NCBI GenBank assembly: GCA_035286595.1
Contig: DATEDA010000104.1
Coordinates: 1-15,589, forward strand
Direction of reading: 5' to 3'
Source: DATEDA01 sp035286595
GTDB taxonomy: Bacteria; Pseudomonadota; Gammaproteobacteria; Burkholderiales; SG8-39
DNA: 15,589 nucleotides
Of the stretch, positions 7,607-13,813 are shown one piece after another (the first letter of the stretch is position 1; each line of letters starts with the position of its first letter). The notes beneath the pieces are model-generated. The model was not told the DNA's origin. It saw only the letters and a program-made list of their open reading frames with translations, and did no database searches. The position numbers and the translations under genes are program-made.

Positions 7607-8035
7607 ATGCAATTTCAGCCGATTACGCGCGAGGCGCTGGCGGAGCGGCTGCGCCGCCACCGCATCACGCCGACGCACCAGCGCATCGAGATCGCCTACG
7701 CGCTGTTCGAGCGCGGCGAGCACCTGTCGGCCGATCAGATCCTCGCGCTGGTGAACGCGCGGCACGCCGAGACCTCGAAGGCGACGGTGTACAACACGCT
7801 GAAGCTGTTCCTCGAGCGCGGGCTGATTCGCGAGCTGATCGTCGATCCGGACCGCGTGTTCTACGACCCGAACACGGCGCCGCACCACCACTTCTACGAC
7901 GTCGTCACCGGCGAGCTGACCGACATTCCGGCCGAGCGGGTGAGGGTCGAAGGGCTGCCGCCGCTGCCGGCCGGCACGGTGGCCGACGGCGTCGACGTCA
8001 TCGTCCGCACTCGCCCCGACCCCTTGCCGCGCTAG
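7607..8035 (+). CDS. Fur-family transcriptional regulator, Irr-like
   Basis: This 142-aa protein starts at the ATG at 7607; an in-frame TTG at 7589 would add six residues but has no support. The N-terminal winged helix contains RITPTHQRIEIAYALF and SKATVYNTLKLFLERGLI, the Fur-family recognition-helix region. The C-terminal dimerisation domain has Tyr86-Asp87-Pro88 and His93-His94-His95-Phe96-Tyr97, the family metal/haem regulatory site. The protein contains no cysteine, so the CxxC structural zinc site of Fur, Zur and PerR is missing. The HHHFYDVVTGELTDI pattern is most like Irr, the haem-responsive iron regulator. The Bradyrhizobium haem motif (GCPWHD) is absent. It probably regulates iron or peroxide genes elsewhere, since no such target lies in the window. 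Confidence 0.82.
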   Translation: MQFQPITREALAERLRRHRITPTHQRIEIAYALFERGEHLSADQILALVNARHAETSKATVYNTLKLFLERGLIRELIVDPDRVFYDPNTAPHHHFYDVVTGELTDIPAERVRVEGLPPLPAGTVADGVDVIVRTRPDPLPR

Positions 8036-8054
8036 CGGCGGCACCAGTCGCCGC

Positions 8055-8063
8055 TGGTACAAT
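8055..8063 (+). promoter_or_regulatory. Extended -10 promoter element of the tRNA-Thr gene
   Basis: TGGTACAAT at 8055-8063 fits the extended -10 pattern TGn-TATAAT with one mismatch. No good -35 lies 16-18 bp upstream. Transcription would begin around 8070, about 20 nt before the mature tRNA 5' end. The element lies just after the stop codon of the fur-like gene. Confidence 0.5.
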
Positions 8064-8091
8064 CCGCCGCACGCGCGCACCGCGCGTCCCC

Positions 8092-8167
8092 GCTGGCGTA
8101 GCTCAGCTGGTAGAGCAGGGCATTCGTAATGCTCAGGTCGGGGGTTCGAGTCCCTCCGCCAGCACCA
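8092..8167 (+). tRNA. tRNA-Thr (anticodon CGT)
   Basis: This 76-nt cloverleaf has all arms visible. The 7-bp acceptor stem pairs GCTGGCG with CGCCAGC. The D-arm is GCTC/GAGC, the anticodon arm GGGCA/TGCTC and the T-arm GGGGG/CCCTC around TTCGAGT. The anticodon loop TTCGTAA gives anticodon CGT, reading ACG (threonine). The discriminator base is A, and the 3' CCA is encoded (8165-8167). Alternative identities were considered, but the loop alignment is unambiguous. Confidence 0.97.
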
Positions 8168-8397
8168 GCCCCTCCCCCCGCAAGCCTCCGAGCCTTCGGC
8201 TCGGCCCCGCGCGCGCCGTTGTCGGCTTCGCGACGTGAGCGCCGGCCGGCCGGCCATCGGCCGGAGCCAGGGCGAGGAACTTCGCACGGCCGGGCCGTCC
8301 CGCGCGGAATAGTTCACGCGCCCAAAGCCACTGGCGCAGGGCTTGCTTTGCAGGGGTGGACGATTCTCTCGCGATAGATACCCGGCAAAGGGGAAGG
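8168..8397. other. GC-rich intergenic region with several hairpins
   Basis: No gene can be supported here. A 7-bp hairpin with a 3-nt loop (8188-8194/8198-8204) lies 20 nt after the tRNA and may help end its transcript, although no T-tract follows. Another 7-bp hairpin is at 8246-8252/8258-8264, inside a CCGG-rich run, and a 5-bp one at 8286-8290/8294-8298. Near 8310 the string TAGTTCACGCGC repeats a string found at 70-81. No promoter for the PilZ gene stands out. Confidence 0.5.
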
Positions 8398-9927
8398 ATG
8401 CTCGGCATCTTCAACGGTTCTCGGTCCGGCCACCCGCTGGCGGACCTCAAGGAGGCGAAGCGCCTATTGGAGGGGTTGCCCGCAGGCGACGCCTTGCGCT
8501 CGCTCGAGGAGATCACGCACTGGCTCGACTCGGTCCGCGCCGAGGCGACCTTCAAGCCCGAGACCCGGGCCCAGCTCGTCCAGCTGCTCGACGAAGCGGG
8601 CCAGGCGCCTGCCCGCAAGCTCGCCCGCGAGTACCTCTCCGCGTCCCGGATCGGCAAACAGCAGGAGTCCCAGCTCTGGACCGCGAATCACGCGTTCTGG
8701 GCGCAATCGGCGCTCGGCTACGTCACCTGCCTCGACGCCTACGCCACGGGCGTGAAGGGCGGCGATGCCCTCAAACGGTCGCTGCCGCTCCTCGGCATGC
8801 GCGCGCTGCGCTCGCTCGCGGCGCAGCTCAAATGGCTCCAGCTGCGCTACGGGCCCGTCGACGAGCGGCTCTGGATGATGCTGTGCCGGACCTACGCGCT
8901 GCTCGCATCGCGCAAGCTCTCCAGGACGAGCGTCGCGGTCTACCCGGGCGTCGCCGCCGAGTCGACGCCGGAGCTCGAGTTTCTCCGGGCCGCGATGTTC
9001 AACGCCTGCTCGCCGGACAGCCTGCTGCCGGCCGAGATCGAGATCGCCGAGCGCGTCATCGCGCTGTGGTCGCCCGGTTTCCTGCTCGACCCGGTGCACC
9101 AGCCCGAGACGCCGTACTGGATCGACCTCGCCGAGGGCAAGCCGCCGGTGCGCATGGCGCGTCCGCCGCAGCCCGCGCCGGGCGTCCGGTTCTTCGGTGC
9201 CGGCCGCGCCTTCGCCGAGCTCGATGCGATGATGCAGCACGTGCGGAAGCACCGCGAGGTGCCGCCCGCGATCTCGCTCGGCGGCGCGTGCACGCCCGAC
9301 ACCGTCCTCGGCGTGCTCGAGCACCTCGAGCACCATTGGTCTCCGAAGCTTCCCGAGCGGCGTCATCCGCGCCACCGGGTCAAGTCGCGCCTCACGATCG
9401 CGTGGGGCTTCGACGGTATCCTCGAGGTGCTCCGGCCGTGCTCGACGTCGAGCCTCGACGGGACCCGGTTCGAGAGCTGGATCGTCGAGAACGTCAGCGT
9501 CGGCGGCTTCGGCGCGCTCGTGCCCCAGGTGCGGGGCGACTGGCTGCGGATCGGCTGCCTGCTCGCGATGCAGCCCGAGGGCGGGGACAACTGGCTGATC
9601 GGCGTGGTCCGGCGGCTGTCGCGCCCGTCGCTCCAGCAGGCCGCGGTGGGCATCCAGACCCTCGCGCGCTCGGCAGCGCCGATCGAGCTCCGCGTGCAGG
9701 TCGGGGCCACCACGACCCTCGACACCGAGACCGCGATCCTGCTCGACCCGAACCAGCTGGGCGGCGAGGTGCAGATCCTGCTGCCCGCCGGCGTCCACGC
9801 GCCGGGCGAGAGCTTCATGTTCGACTACAAAGGGCTGCGCACCAGGCTCCTGCCGGCCGGGGTCGCCGAGCGCCGGCACGACTACGAGCTGCTGCGTTGC
9901 AGCCACCTGATCCGCGACGCGGCGTAG
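8398..9927 (+). CDS. PilZ-domain c-di-GMP-binding protein
   Basis: This 509-aa protein has a C-terminal PilZ domain. Both c-di-GMP-binding motifs are intact: RRHPR at 321-325 (RxxxR) and NVSVGG at 365-370 ([D/N]xSxxG). The roughly 310 residues before it are mostly helical in character (for example LPAGDALRSLEEITHWLDSV and LARKLAREYLSAS-like stretches) and match no domain I can name. Similar large PilZ proteins appear to occur in betaproteobacteria (from memory). The ATG at 8398 is preferred because AAGGGG (8388-8393) precedes it; an in-frame GTG at 8356 would add 14 residues. No signal peptide or membrane segment is seen, so it should be a cytoplasmic c-di-GMP receptor. A role with the pili encoded upstream is plausible but unproven. 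Confidence 0.85.
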   Translation: MLGIFNGSRSGHPLADLKEAKRLLEGLPAGDALRSLEEITHWLDSVRAEATFKPETRAQLVQLLDEAGQAPARKLAREYLSASRIGKQQESQLWTANHAFWAQSALGYVTCLDAYATGVKGGDALKRSLPLLGMRALRSLAAQLKWLQLRYGPVDERLWMMLCRTYALLASRKLSRTSVAVYPGVAAESTPELEFLRAAMFNACSPDSLLPAEIEIAERVIALWSPGFLLDPVHQPETPYWIDLAEGKPPVRMARPPQPAPGVRFFGAGRAFAELDAMMQHVRKHREVPPAISLGGACTPDTVLGVLEHLEHHWSPKLPERRHPRHRVKSRLTIAWGFDGILEVLRPCSTSSLDGTRFESWIVENVSVGGFGALVPQVRGDWLRIGCLLAMQPEGGDNWLIGVVRRLSRPSLQQAAVGIQTLARSAAPIELRVQVGATTTLDTETAILLDPNQLGGEVQILLPAGVHAPGESFMFDYKGLRTRLLPAGVAERRHDYELLRCSHLIRDAA

Positions 9928-9937
9928 CCCGCGCCGC

Positions 9938-10615
9938 CTACTTCCCGAGCACCCCTTCCAGGCCGCGGCGCACCGCCGCGCGCGCCATCACCTCCGCGAT
10001 CCGTGCCGCGAGCGCGTCGACGATGATCTTCGCGAGCTCGCCCGGGGTCACGCCGCCGCGGCTCTTCCCGACGTCCCGGAGCTGGATGTCGGGCAGGTCG
10101 AACGAGATCGTCGCCGTGCCGCGCCCGACCTGCGGCGCATAGGTGACCCGGGCGCCGCGGATGATGAGGCTCTCCACGATCAGCCTGCGTCCGCCCTTGG
10201 CATCGCCGCCCGCGCCGACGTAGCGCTCGACGTTGCGCTGCAGGACATCGAAGTTGCTGCCTTTCGCGCCCGGCTCATAGGTGATGCTCGGGCGCTCGAC
10301 GGCGATCCGCCGCACGAGCACGACGTCCTTCACGACCGTCGTCGGATCGATCGCGAGCGCGATCGTGCCGACGGTCGCGGCATGCGGCGCACGGAAGCCC
10401 TTCGGGTTGCCGATCCGCAGCCCGCGCAAGGTGCCGGCGCCGTCGGCGGGGGAGAGCTTCACCTCGTCGAGCTCGACGGTCGCCTGGAGGATCTCCGGGA
10501 CGTACTTCTCGATCGCGCGCTTGACGACGTGGTCGAGCGAGAGGTAGAGCCACACGCCGGCCGCCACCAGCGCCACGACGGCGAGCGCGGCGACGGCGGC
10601 GACGATCCGTCCCAT
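9938..10615 (-). CDS. AsmA-like membrane-anchored protein
   Basis: This 225-aa protein has one N-terminal hydrophobic segment (about residues 3-25) acting as a signal anchor, with the remainder predicted in the periplasm. The region after the anchor has the VELDEVKLSPADGAGTLRGL and IGNPKGF pattern of AsmA/DUF748-type N-terminal domains. These are linked to envelope lipid transport or outer-membrane homeostasis. At 225 residues it is far shorter than full AsmA proteins (600 or more) and may be an independent small family. Its ATG (10613-10615) directly abuts the stop codon of the esterase gene, with no intervening base and no clear Shine-Dalgarno, so translation probably depends on coupling. 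It converges on the PilZ gene with a 10-nt gap and no T-rich terminator. The exact function is unknown. Confidence 0.7.
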   Translation of the reverse strand: MGRIVAAVAALAVVALVAAGVWLYLSLDHVVKRAIEKYVPEILQATVELDEVKLSPADGAGTLRGLRIGNPKGFRAPHAATVGTIALAIDPTTVVKDVVLVRRIAVERPSITYEPGAKGSNFDVLQRNVERYVGAGGDAKGGRRLIVESLIIRGARVTYAPQVGRGTATISFDLPDIQLRDVGKSRGGVTPGELAKIIVDALAARIAEVMARAAVRRGLEGVLGK

Positions 10616-11281
10616 TCAGGCGAGCACCCGGCGGAGCCACGCGCCGATGTCGTCGAGCTCCTGCGGCGCGACCGAGTGCGGCATCGGATACTCGTGCCAC
10701 TCGACGTCGTAGCCGAGGCTCCGCGCGAGCTCGCGCGAGCGTCGCGCGGCGGCGACGGGGATGATCGGGTCGTGGAGGCCGTGCGCCATGAAGATCGGCA
10801 CGTCGCGGTTCGCGGCGTGCGCTTCGCGCTCCAGCGACTCCGCGATCGGGACATAGGTGGACAGCGCCATGATCCCCGCGAGCCGCTCGGGATGGCGCAA
10901 GCCGGTCTGCAGCGCGATCGCGCCGCCCTGCGAGAAGCCGGCGAGGAGGATCCGCCGCGCGGGCGTGCCACGCGACTTCTCGCGCGCGATGAGCGCCTCG
11001 ACGAGGGCCTGGGACGCGCGCACGCCGCGCTCGTCCTCGCGGCGCGGGAGATCCGCACCCAGGATGTCGTACCACGCGCGCATGACCATCCCGTTGTTGA
11101 TCGTCACGGGCTGCAGCGGCGCATGGGGGAAGACGAACCGGATCGGCACGGGCGGGAGCTCGAGCTCGCGGACGATCGGCACGAAATCGGCTCCGTCCGC
11201 GCCCAGCCCGTGCAGCCAGAGGACGCTGGCCACAGGCTTCGGCGCGGTCTCGATCTCGATGGCGTCGAGGAGCTCGGCCAC
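10616..11281 (-). CDS. Alpha/beta-hydrolase, phospholipase/carboxylesterase family
   Basis: This 221-aa protein belongs to the abhydrolase_2 (PF02230-type) family of cytosolic carboxylesterases. The catalytic triad is visible: Ser117 in GFSQGG, Asp171 in HGLHDPIIP and His202 in YPMPHSV. The oxyanion-side segment LWLHGLGADGADF lies near the N-terminus. The length is normal for the family. There is no signal peptide. The start codon is GTG (11279-11281 on the complementary strand), immediately after the TGA of mog, with GAAGG about 8 nt upstream. The gene is co-transcribed with mog and the AsmA-like gene. The natural substrate cannot be told from sequence; small esters or lysophospholipids are the family's usual substrates. 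Confidence 0.9.
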   Translation of the reverse strand: MAELLDAIEIETAPKPVASVLWLHGLGADGADFVPIVRELELPPVPIRFVFPHAPLQPVTINNGMVMRAWYDILGADLPRREDERGVRASQALVEALIAREKSRGTPARRILLAGFSQGGAIALQTGLRHPERLAGIMALSTYVPIAESLEREAHAANRDVPIFMAHGLHDPIIPVAAARRSRELARSLGYDVEWHEYPMPHSVAPQELDDIGAWLRRVLA

Positions 11282-11881
11282 TCAGGAGGCCTTCGGGCGC
11301 TGCGCGGACTTGGGCCGGAACGCCGTCACGACCGCGTCGTTGGTCTCGATGTACGGCCCGCCGATGAGATCGATGCAGTAGGGAATCGCGCCGAAGATGC
11401 CGGGCACGACCGTCCGCCCGGCCGCGTCCTTCACGCCTTCGAGCGTCTCGCGAATCGCCTTCGGCTGGCCGGGCAGGTTGACGATCAGCGATTGCTTCCG
11501 GATCACCGCCACCTGGCGCGACAGGATCGCCGTCGGCACGAACTTGAGGCTCACCTGCCGCATCTGCTCGCCGAAGCCGGGCATGACCCGGTCGGCGACC
11601 GCGAGCGTCGCTTCCGGGGTCACGTCGCGCCGCGCCGGCCCGGTCCCTCCCGTCGTCAGCACGAGGTCGCAGCCCTGGGCGTCGGCGAGCTCGGCGAGCG
11701 TCGCCTCGATGAGCGGCTGCTCATCCGGGATCAGGCGCTCGACGCATTCCCACGGCGTCGTGAGCGCGCGGGCGAGCCAGTCCTTCAGCGCCGGCAGGCC
11801 CTCGTCCCTGTAGACGCCGCTCGAAGCGCGGTCGCTGATCGAGACGAGCCCGACCTTCAGTGGGCGATCCGGTGCGGCCAT
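11282..11881 (-). CDS. mog: Molybdopterin adenylyltransferase Mog
   Basis: This 199-aa protein is strongly similar to E. coli Mog. It adenylylates molybdopterin ahead of molybdenum insertion in molybdenum cofactor synthesis. Visible motifs are TTGGTGPARRDVTPE (76-90), FVPTAILSRQ (114-123) and LPGQPKAI (136-143). Asp53 and Asp86 align, with a constant shift of four residues, to the catalytic Asp49 and Asp82 of the E. coli enzyme. The ATG at 11879-11881 gives the expected N-terminus (MAAPDRPLKVGLVSISDR). It follows darP by 32 nt and has its own -10 element overlapping the end of darP. No other molybdenum cofactor genes are in the window. Confidence 0.95.
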   Translation of the reverse strand: MAAPDRPLKVGLVSISDRASSGVYRDEGLPALKDWLARALTTPWECVERLIPDEQPLIEATLAELADAQGCDLVLTTGGTGPARRDVTPEATLAVADRVMPGFGEQMRQVSLKFVPTAILSRQVAVIRKQSLIVNLPGQPKAIRETLEGVKDAAGRTVVPGIFGAIPYCIDLIGGPYIETNDAVVTAFRPKSAQRPKAS

Positions 11882-11912
11882 GGGGGCGTCCAGAAGTCGG
11901 GTGCAGCCGCGA

Positions 11913-11918
11913 ATTATA
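11913..11918 (-). promoter_or_regulatory. -10 element upstream of mog
   Basis: The complementary strand reads GATATAAT, a perfect TATAAT -10 element at 11918-11913. It overlaps the darP stop codon (11914-11916) and lies about 30 nt upstream of the mog ATG. No good -35 is found at the right distance. It would give mog, the esterase and the AsmA-like gene a promoter independent of darP. Confidence 0.45.
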
Positions 11919-12417
11919 TCGATCGCCCGGACGCATCGTCCGCGGCCGCGCCGCGGATGAGGCGGAAGAGCTCGCGAAAATGCCGCAGGTCGCGGCCGGC
12001 GAGCCGCTCCTTGCGCGCCTCGCGAACGCAGGCGCGCAGCTGCTGCAGGTCGATGCGCGGGTGCTCGCGCGCGAACTCGGTGAAGGCCGCGTCGTCGGCG
12101 AGCAGCCGCTCGCGCCAGCGCTCGGCCCGGTGGTGCGCAGCAGTGGCCTCGCGCGACCGGCCGTCCCAGACCTCCAGCTGCGCGCGGATCGGCTCCGGGT
12201 CGACCTCCCGCATGAGCCGCCCGATGTACTGCAGCTGGCGACGGTGCGCCTCGCGGCTGCGGATCCGCTGCGCCTCGGCGATCGCTTCGCGGAGCCGCTC
12301 CGGAAGCTCCACCGACGCGAGCTGCGCGGCGTTCAGCGCGACCAGGCGCTGCCCGAGCGCCTGGAGCGCGTGCATCTCCTGCTTGCGCTGCGTCTTGCTC
12401 GGTGCGTCGTCCGGCAT
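11914..12417 (-). CDS. darP: Ribosome biogenesis factor DarP (YjgA, DUF615)
   Basis: This 167-aa, highly charged, mostly alpha-helical protein matches YjgA/DarP, which promotes assembly of the 50S ribosomal subunit. Family patterns seen are SKTQRKQEMHALQALGQRLV at the N-terminus, RQLQYIGRLMREVD in the middle and DLRHFRELFRLIR at the C-terminus. The ATG at 12415-12417 is chosen because the family starts just before the KTQRK segment. An upstream in-frame ATG at 12492 would run across the promoter and into pmbA. It diverges from pmbA across a 55-nt gap, the same pairing as yjgA/pmbA in E. coli, and is followed by mog. No clear Shine-Dalgarno is present. Confidence 0.92.
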   Translation of the reverse strand: MPDDAPSKTQRKQEMHALQALGQRLVALNAAQLASVELPERLREAIAEAQRIRSREAHRRQLQYIGRLMREVDPEPIRAQLEVWDGRSREATAAHHRAERWRERLLADDAAFTEFAREHPRIDLQQLRACVREARKERLAGRDLRHFRELFRLIRGAAADDASGRSI

Positions 12418-12444
12418 TCCGGCGGTGGGTGGAGACCGAGCCCG

Positions 12445-12451
12445 TATAATA
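12445..12451. promoter_or_regulatory. Bidirectional -10 element between darP and pmbA
   Basis: The + strand carries a perfect TATAAT at 12445-12450, oriented towards pmbA. Shifted by one base, the - strand reads TATTAT at 12451-12446, a 5/6 match oriented towards darP. Predicted transcripts have leaders of about 15 nt (pmbA) and 22 nt (darP). Neither gene has a clear Shine-Dalgarno, and neither -35 is good. Overlapping, near-symmetric -10 elements are a known cause of divergent transcription. Confidence 0.55.
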
Positions 12452-12472
12452 GCCGCCCGTACCAACACTTCC

Positions 12473-13813
12473 ATGCCCGATTCGCGGTTCACCTACGCTC
12501 CCGATGCGTTGCGCGGCATGGTCGCCGACGCGCTCTCGCTCGCGCGCGATCGCGGCGCGACCGAGGCCGAGGCCGAGATCTCCGAGGGCTACGGCCAGAG
12601 CGTCACCGTGCGCCGCGGCGAGGTCGAGACGATCGAGTACAACCGGGACAAGGGCCTCGGCGTCACCGTCTACCTCGGCAAGCAGCACGGCTACGCGAGC
12701 ACGTCCGATCTCGCGCCGAAGGCGATCCAGGATACGGTGTCGGCCGCGCTGTCGATCGCGCGGTTCACCGCCGCCGATCCGGCCTCCGGCCTGGCCGACC
12801 CGGAGCTGATCGCGCGGTCGAGCCGCGATCTCGACCTGTTTCATCCGTGGGACCTGCCGGTGGAGCGCGCGATCGAGATGGCGAAGGTGTGCGAAGCGGC
12901 GGCGTTCCGCCTCGACAAGCGCATCGTCAACTCCGAGGGCGCCACCGTCTCCTGCCAGCAGTCCCAGTTCGTCGCCGGCAATACCGCCGGCTTCCTCGAC
13001 GGCTACCGGAGCTCGCGCCACTACGTCTCGTGCGCGGTGATCGCCGCCGAAGGCGACGCGATGCAGCGCGACGACTGGTACTCGTCGGAGCGCTCGCCCG
13101 CCGACCTCGCGCGGCCGGAGGCGATCGGCGACTACGCCGGCCGCCGCGCGCTCGCGCGCCTGCGGAGCCGCCGGCTCGGCACCCGGGAGGCGCGGGTGCT
13201 GTTCGAGGCGCCGGTGGCGGGCGGCCTCCTCCAGCACTTCGTCGCGGCGGTGAGCGGCGGCAGCCTCTACCGGAAGAGCTCGTTCCTGCTCGACAGCCTC
13301 GGCACGCAGGTGTTCTCGCCGATCGTCGGCATTCGCGAGGACCCGCACCTCCCGCGCGGCCACGCGAGCTCGTGGTTCGACGACGACGGGGTCGCCACCG
13401 CGCCGCGCGAGGTGGTGAAGGACGGCGTGCTGCAGGGCTATTTCCTCGGCGTCTACTCGGCGCGCAAGCTCGGGCTGCGCACCACCGGCAACGCCGGCGG
13501 GAACCACAACCTGATCCTCGCGCCGGGCCGCCGCGACTTCGCCGGGATGCTGAAGGAGCTCGGCACCGGGCTCCTCGTCACCGAGCTGATGGGGCAGGGC
13601 GTCAACATGGTGACCGGCGACTACTCGCGCGGCGCGTCCGGCTACTGGGTCGAGGGCGGCGCGATCCAGTTCCCGGTCGAGGAGATCACCATCGCCGGGA
13701 ACCTGCGGGAGATGTTCCGCAACGTCTCCGCGGTCGGCGGCGACGTCCTGGTGCGCGGCTCGCGCATCTCCGGCTCGATCGTCGTCGACGGGATGACGAT
13801 CGCCGGGGACTAG
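12473..13813 (+). CDS. pmbA: Metalloprotease-complex subunit PmbA (TldE)
   Basis: This 446-aa protein is of the TldD/PmbA family. TldD and TldE (PmbA) form a heteromeric cytoplasmic protease that trims peptides such as microcin B17 and unfolded substrates. The family patterns VRRGEVETIEYNRDKGLGVTVY near the N-terminus, GNAGGNHNLIL, and GASGYWVEGGAIQFPVEEITIAGNL near the C-terminus are clear. No HExxxH zinc motif is seen, which fits PmbA/TldE rather than TldD. The ATG at 12473 gives the expected start, but the leader is short and lacks a Shine-Dalgarno. The gene diverges from darP. Its TAG stop overlaps the stop codon of the converging c-di-GMP gene. Confidence 0.95.
   Translation: MPDSRFTYAPDALRGMVADALSLARDRGATEAEAEISEGYGQSVTVRRGEVETIEYNRDKGLGVTVYLGKQHGYASTSDLAPKAIQDTVSAALSIARFTAADPASGLADPELIARSSRDLDLFHPWDLPVERAIEMAKVCEAAAFRLDKRIVNSEGATVSCQQSQFVAGNTAGFLDGYRSSRHYVSCAVIAAEGDAMQRDDWYSSERSPADLARPEAIGDYAGRRALARLRSRRLGTREARVLFEAPVAGGLLQHFVAAVSGGSLYRKSSFLLDSLGTQVFSPIVGIREDPHLPRGHASSWFDDDGVATAPREVVKDGVLQGYFLGVYSARKLGLRTTGNAGGNHNLILAPGRRDFAGMLKELGTGLLVTELMGQGVNMVTGDYSRGASGYWVEGGAIQFPVEEITIAGNLREMFRNVSAVGGDVLVRGSRISGSIVVDGMTIAGD

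Noticed and set aside
8241..8264. CCGG-rich repeat run as a mobile or REP-like element
   Set aside because: It is a single short run without a second copy in the window, target duplication or transposase. It is recorded only as a hairpin in the intergenic region.
5336..8317. Very long open frame on the - strand across pilY1, the fur-like gene and the tRNA
   Set aside because: It is a composition shadow: the translation is Arg/Gly/Val-rich low-complexity protein with no family motifs. It also crosses an intrinsic terminator and a tRNA gene, and real genes occupy the opposite strand.
9919..9937. Hairpin between the PilZ and AsmA-like genes as a bidirectional terminator
   Set aside because: A 6-bp stem (9919-9924/9932-9937) exists, but there is no T-tract on either side and it overlaps the PilZ stop codon; too weak to call.
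10382..12472. Possible N-terminal extension of pmbA by about 700 residues
   Set aside because: The extension is antisense shadow of the esterase, mog and darP genes. PmbA at 446 aa from 12473 is full length, and a promoter -10 lies just upstream.
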